Below, piece by piece: positions 59,137 through 64,000 of a stretch of DNA of 64,000 nt; within the stretch, counting starts at the first letter, position 1, and each line of letters begins with the position of its first letter. The translations under genes and the position numbers were made by a program. The DNA comes from Polytrichum commune (taxonomy: Eukaryota > Streptophyta > Polytrichopsida > Polytrichales > Polytrichaceae), in contig OX485806.1 of the NCBI GenBank assembly GCA_950295325.1, positions 24,614,001 to 24,678,000 of the forward strand, in the 5' to 3' direction. The notes under the pieces are model-generated. The model searched no databases. It worked only from the letters and a program-made list of their open reading frames with translations, and had not been told where the DNA came from.

Positions 59137-60348
59137 TTATCCACGTTTCATAGGTCCATGTCTCCACGGTACATTAATGGGTTCTGCAATTATGGGCTCC
59201 AATTCTTGATCTCTTTCATCTTCAATGATCATGTTATGCATGATTACACATGCCATAAGAATGTCCTTGATGGTATTCAAGTCCCATTGACGACTTGGAT
59301 TTTGAATAATTCCCCATCTTGATTCCAAAACACCGAAACAACGCTCCACATCTTTACGTACAACCTCTTGTATCTTCGCATAGTATTGTCGTTTCTCTCC
59401 TTGAGGATCATGAATTGTTTGTACAAATATAGTCCAGTTGGGATAAATCCCATCTACTAACAAGTAGTAATATGGATACCTATGACCATATATTTACTTC
59501 GAAACTCATATCTTGGCCATGACCCTCCAAAAAGTTAGCGATTAAAAGACTACGATCAAGTACATTAATGTCATTATTTCCCCCAGGCAAACCAAAGAAG
59601 GCATGCCATATCCACAAGCTTTGGTCCGCAATAGCTTCTAATATTATGGAGTTTTTTCCCCTCTCTATCTTGAAAAGTGCCTTGTCATGCAGTGGGACAA
59701 TTCTTCCACTCATAGTGCATACAATCTAATGATGCAAACATACCGGGCCATCCACGTTCTGTATTAATTGCTACTTGCTTCTCTAGATCCTCTCTGGTAG
59801 GTTGTCTGAGATATGTTCTCTCATATATAGCCCTAATAGCCCGCACAAATCGTTTTAATGCCAACATCGATGTGCTTGATGCTAATCGTACATATTCATC
59901 AGTAGCATCAGATGCGATGTCATAAGCTAAAATACGCATCGTTGTTGTACATTTTTGCAAGCCACTCAACCCCAATTGGCCAGTGGCGTCTGATTTTTGC
60001 ACAAAATATGAGTCATAGTTTTGCACACTTTCCAATATTCTTAAAAACAAACGCTTGGACTTATGAAACCTTTGACGAAACATCCTTGCATCATAAACTG
60101 GATCCTCCACAAAATAATCCCTCATCAAGCGTTCATGCCCCTCAATTCTTCCCCGTGCAATATTCGGTCTTTTTCAACGTCTTGAACCACCACGCCTAGG
60201 GAGGATCAATAGGGCCAAGTTCCAATACTTGATTATGGAGATTCCTAACTACATCTACAACAACTTCATAGTTATGTACATCTTCTTCATAGAGTGTTCT
60301 AATAACTTCATGTTGTTTCCTCCTCACAGTCCAATAGTTGTTATCCAT
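59137..60348 (-). pseudogene. PIF/Harbinger transposase (DDE), broken
   Basis: Plant Harbinger transposase of the DDE_Tnp_4 type. From an ATG at 60348 (MDNNYWTVRRK) it runs through LMRDYFVEDPVYDARMF, GMFASLDCMHYEWKNCP (first catalytic D), GLPGGNNDINVLDRS (second D) and RKDVERCFGVLESRWG (catalytic E), ending at 59137. A stop after IDPP (near 60197), a frameshift near 59700 and another near 59470 break the frame, so it is inactive as it stands. The DDE residues remain readable, which suggests fairly recent decay. It is divergent from the partner gene at 60710, the usual arrangement in this superfamily. Confidence 0.88.
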
Positions 60349-60709
60349 CTTATGCTTTGAATAATCGATTACTCAATAATGTGGCTATAAGTCCATTTGT
60401 TTAATTGTTTATTTGTTGATTTATATGAGAAAAAAATTGTTGTCTTTTGTATTTTTATTCTTTAATTTTAAGTTTAGGATTTATTTTTATTTTTAAAATT
60501 TAAGTTTCACCTTTATTTTTTATTTTTTATTTTAAAAGTAAACTTCATGACTTTTTGCCTTTGAGTCATCCTATAAATATGTATGATATCTTTGGGTCTA
60601 AATCAATTTAATTTTTTGCATCTAACACATTTGAACTTCATTTAGGGTTTAGCCACCTTCATTGCCTCGAGTTTTATTTCAAACTCGCAATAAACGTTTT
60701 AGCGTCAAC
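60349..60709. other. Shared promoter region of the Harbinger gene pair
   Basis: 361 bp between divergent start codons, with T-rich runs (TTTTTATTTTTTATTTT near 60513-60531). It presumably served both genes. Confidence 0.5.
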
Positions 60710-60941
60710 ATGTTAGAAGAGGAAGAGGGTGGCTCTCGGAGGGCAGAAAATTTCTCCCAACATGAAGAAATCCAAGTTTGTCGAAGTTGGATGCATATAA
60801 GCCACGATCCGATTATTGGAGCACAACAAAAAAAAATCAAAAATTTGGGAGAGGATTGAAGATCACTTCAAAGCCGCTATGTTCCAAAATTTTGGAGTGC
60901 CAATTCAACCCCGTGGAAAAGGTAAATCCATCTATCTTGTT

Positions 60942-60980
<39 letters not shown>

Positions 60981-61735
60981 ATTGTGATAATACCATCTTA
61001 CATATTTAATGTTTGGTTGCTCTAATAATTTGATTTATGTCACTTTGAACACCTTTGCTAATAAACTACCATAATATCTGTCATTTTGTTTGCAGGAAGA
61101 ACTAGTCGTTCATTGAAAGCGAAGTTAGCCAAAATAAGGATGGACACTATGAAGTTCCAAGCCCATATTATAAATATTCGAAAAGTGAATGAATCAGGTA
61201 CAAATGAAACCGATGTGATAACTAAGGCCTTGGATGCTTATAAAAGGACGCATGACAAGAAACACAATTTTGGTTTCATGCATTGTTGGCCTATAGTGAA
61301 GGATCACCCTAGGTTCTTTGACATGGAAAAGATTGCAACTCCCAAACTAGGAAAAAGGAAGTCCAAACTTGAAGATATTCCTTCAACTAGTACATGTTTG
61401 GGTGAAGCTAGGTTTGAGCCCACATTACTTGGCAATGAATCCTCACTTCCTTCGGCTCCTACACATGGAGGTTTTTTTGATAGGCCAATGGGTACAAAAC
61501 AAGCAAAAAAAACAAAGGCCGATGAAAACCTTAGGAATATACGCTAAAACGAACTGCAGCGGCTGCCACCAATTTGTCCTCCAATTTGGCTTATCGAAAT
61601 AAAATTGCCAAAGAGCAAAATGATAGGTTAGCTGATGAAACAGCTGTCAATCTATTTGAATTACCTCAAAAAACAAATCCATCTTTGGCAAGTGAGTTTC
61701 GTGATGCATATGTTCGGTTACGTATGCAAAAATAG
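60710..61735 (+). pseudogene. Harbinger MYB/SANT-like accessory protein, broken
   Basis: The DNA-binding partner of the plant Harbinger transposase, of the trihelix/NAM-associated type. Exon 1 from ATG 60710 to 60921 has the SANT-like stretch NFSQHEEIQVCRSWMHI and KIWERIEDHF; the intron 60922-61095 (GTAAAT to TTTGCAG) contains a (TA)n(TG)n microsatellite; exon 2 from 61096 has KAKLAKIRMD, HNFGFMHCWPIVKDHPRF and a C-terminal FRDAYVRLRMQK ending at 61735. One frameshift lies in an A-run near 60830 and another near 61545. Confidence 0.8.
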
Positions 61736-62737
61736 CTACAACGAGTACGTAAATATATCGCGAAGAGTATGTAAACGATCTTCTTTGGTGGAATAAAATA
61801 TAAATAATTTCATATTATAAGTTTATTTATTTATTATTATTGTTATTATTATAAATTTATCTACTTTAAATATGTTTTGTATATTATTTGTATACATTTG
61901 TGTAAAAATTGACGATGAGATACAATAAATATTTGTAATCTATAATAGATGTATATTGCACTCGTGATGAGACAAAGATTTCAGAATGATCACAATACAT
62001 AGCACAAGTATTTGCTAGTTATATGGCATGTCACTCTAAGTTGATGAAAGAAATTTATAAAATCGATGTCGAAGCAAATAAAGAATAATATAGTTATAAG
62101 ATTTAAATTTTAAAATAATATATTTGTATTTAATTTAATTTAATTTAAAAAATATATATAGATTTTAAATTATGTAGATTTTGTGATAGTATTAAAAATA
62201 TTAATATCATTTATAATTCTATTAAAAACTAAATTTTTATAGAAATTCATATTTTTTGTATGAAGTATATAATGCTTGTGAAAATATTTTATTTTTGCAC
62301 TAAATTTGTCATGGTTTTATCTATACATTTAAAATATCATATTCGGGTGTAAATCACATGTTTCTCCTTAAATTTATGTTTTATGGATATCCGCCAAAAT
62401 TTGAATAAGTATTACATGAGCGTATTGAACAAATTGTTGGCCTCTTTTTTCATATTCGGACTTGATTGCAGCAAGTACGTCTACAACTTGCTCTCATAAA
62501 ATAAAACAAAATGACTAAACATGAATTGACAAATTTTGACCTTACTTTTTAGTTCATTAATGATCTTCAAATTTGATAGAATTTCTTGTTTGATATTGGA
62601 TATTTAAAGTTGTTTTTATTTCATCTTCACGATTGCAAATTTAAAAACATATCCAATACCAAACATTAATATTTACAACAAAAGACTAACTCCATATAGT
62701 TTCATATGTTATAAAAAAAATATGAACATTATTTTAA
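61736..62737. other. AT-rich gene-free DNA
   Basis: Extremely AT-rich, with ATTTAATTTAATTTAATTT-type runs near 62130. No gene or repeat unit recognised. Confidence 0.5.
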
Positions 62738-63859
62738 GGGGATCGCTATTTCCACACCTTTTTTGGCTAGATTCACACCTTTTTGCCGGTTCGGTTGCCG
62801 TGTCACTGAGGCGCTATATATGAGATTCTTCATGGTGTATCCGGACCGTTGATCCACCAAGGCCCATCCAAGGGCCTCAATGATCCTAGGTGGCGGTGGG
62901 GTGGGGGGCGGGGGTGATGCTTGCCACCAAGGCGGGGTGGGGCCGTGGGCCTCATGTCTTTTTTGGGGAGGCCGGATTTAGGGTGGTGTCGGGCCTAGTG
63001 GCTAGGCGGGCCCAGTAGCTAGGCCTACTTATTATATAACTAGTTGGTTAGCCTTACTCTACTTACTAAATAACTAGTTGGTTAGCCTTACTCTACTTAC
63101 TAAATGACTAGTTGTTTACCCTTACTCTACTTACTAAATGACTTGTTGGTTATCTTTACTCTACTTACTAAATGACTAGTTGGTTATCTTTACTCTACTT
63201 ACTAAATGACTAGTTGGTTATCCTTACTCTACTTACTAAATAACTAGTTGGTTACCCTTACTTATTACTTAATAGTAATAATAGTTGGTTATTACTTATT
63301 ACTTGAAGTTAGGTATGGACACCTATAAGTGTTGAGATATAATAAGATTACACTATCCTACTTAGTGTCACCTACATTACATAATCTATGTATCATCCCT
63401 AACAACTAGTCATTTAGTAAGTAGAGGAAGGGTAACCAACTAGTCATTTAGTAAGTAGAGTAAGGGTAACCAACTACTGTAGTCATTTAGTAAGTAGAGT
63501 AAGGGGAACCAACTAGTCATTTAGTAAGTAGAGTAAGGCTAACCAACTAGTTATTTAGTAAGTAGGCCTAGCCACTGGGCCCGCCTAGCCACTAGGCCCG
63601 ACACCACCCTAAATCCGGCCTCCCCAAAAAAGACATGAGACCCACGGCCCCACCCCGCCTTGGTGGCAACTTGCAAGCACCACCCCCGCCCCCCACCCCA
63701 CCGCCACCTAGGATCATTGAAGCCCTTGGATGGGCCTTGGTGGATCAACGGTCCGGATACACCATGAAAAATCTCATATATAGCGCCTCAGTGACACGGC
63801 AACCGAACCAGCAAAAAGGTGTGAATCTAGCCAAAAAAGGTGTGGAAATAGCGATCCCC
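62738..63859. mobile_element. Young foldback transposon with 8-bp target duplication
   Basis: A 1122-bp element flanked by TATTTTAA at 62730-62737 and 63860-63867. Terminal inverted repeats of nearly 300 bp are almost identical (start GGGGATCGCTATTTCCACAC); inside each lie arrays of a ~34-bp repeat (ACTAGTTGGTTAGCCTTACT, CTACTTACTAAATG), about seven copies on the left and five inverted on the right. A ~100-bp centre follows. The arms are GC-rich in an AT-rich region. It has no transposase, so it is non-autonomous; the target size fits hAT or some MULEs. Confidence 0.93.
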
Positions 63860-63867
63860 TATTTTAA

Positions 63868-64000
63868 ATTCTGTTATATTTTTATTTTACATGTTATACT
63901 TGACAACATACTATCATATCAACAGTTTGACAATCTCTTATATTAATTATGATTTCATATGTTATACCTGAAAAAAGAGCGATAATCTGATAAAAATTAA
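63868..64000. other. AT-rich end of the window
   Basis: Continuation of the AT-rich host DNA that the foldback inserted into; nothing else visible. Confidence 0.5.

Noticed and set aside
63041-63530. CRISPR-like regularly spaced repeats
   Set aside because: The ~34-bp units are contiguous tandem repeats inside a foldback transposon, without unique spacers, in a plant genome.

Overview
This window looks like nuclear DNA of a land plant. It encodes a plant-type PX-PH phospholipase D, an AP2/ERF (DREB-type) transcription factor with plant-style introns, and two secreted GH18 chitinases of the bulb-chitinase (TBC-1-like) type. It also holds a Ty1/copia element, a plant PIF/Harbinger transposon and many MITEs. 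I cannot name the species. The low gene density (four host genes in 64 kb), AT-rich spacers and proteins clearly diverged from angiosperm relatives would fit a seed-free plant, but that is only inference.

Layout. 0-4.6 kb: repeats and the presumed promoter/5' region of the phospholipase gene. 4.77-8.99 kb: PLD-zeta-like gene in two coding exons. 9-25.7 kb: gene-free DNA with at least four MITE families (A, B, C, D), a ~210-bp interspersed repeat (R1), a second repeat (R4), a decayed LINE reverse transcriptase fragment and a tandem duplication. 25.7-30.2 kb: the DREB gene in three exons, preceded by a degenerate satellite. It is interleaved with family-D MITEs, two of which make up most of its introns. 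30-34.4 kb: gene-free. 34.4-39.6 and 45.2-56.7 kb: two copies of a duplicated block, each with one GH18 gene. Each copy has its own later insertions: a 566-bp MITE in the first; a 475-bp MITE and a 6.6-kb insertion containing an old copia element in the second. 57.4-58.0 kb: a near-perfect foldback. 59.1-61.7 kb: a broken Harbinger element with divergent transposase and MYB/SANT genes. 62.7-63.9 kb: a young foldback transposon with an 8-bp target duplication.

The host genes are not an operon or a pathway. PLD makes phosphatidic acid from membrane phosphatidylcholine, the DREB protein is a nuclear regulator, and the chitinases are probably secreted defence proteins. The most interesting signals are: (1) splice sites of the DREB gene that appear to lie inside MITE ends; (2) the GH18 pair, whose first 272 codons are nearly identical while the C-terminal patch differs sharply and swaps the expected active-site tryptophan for phenylalanine in copy 2; (3) two very young foldback structures.
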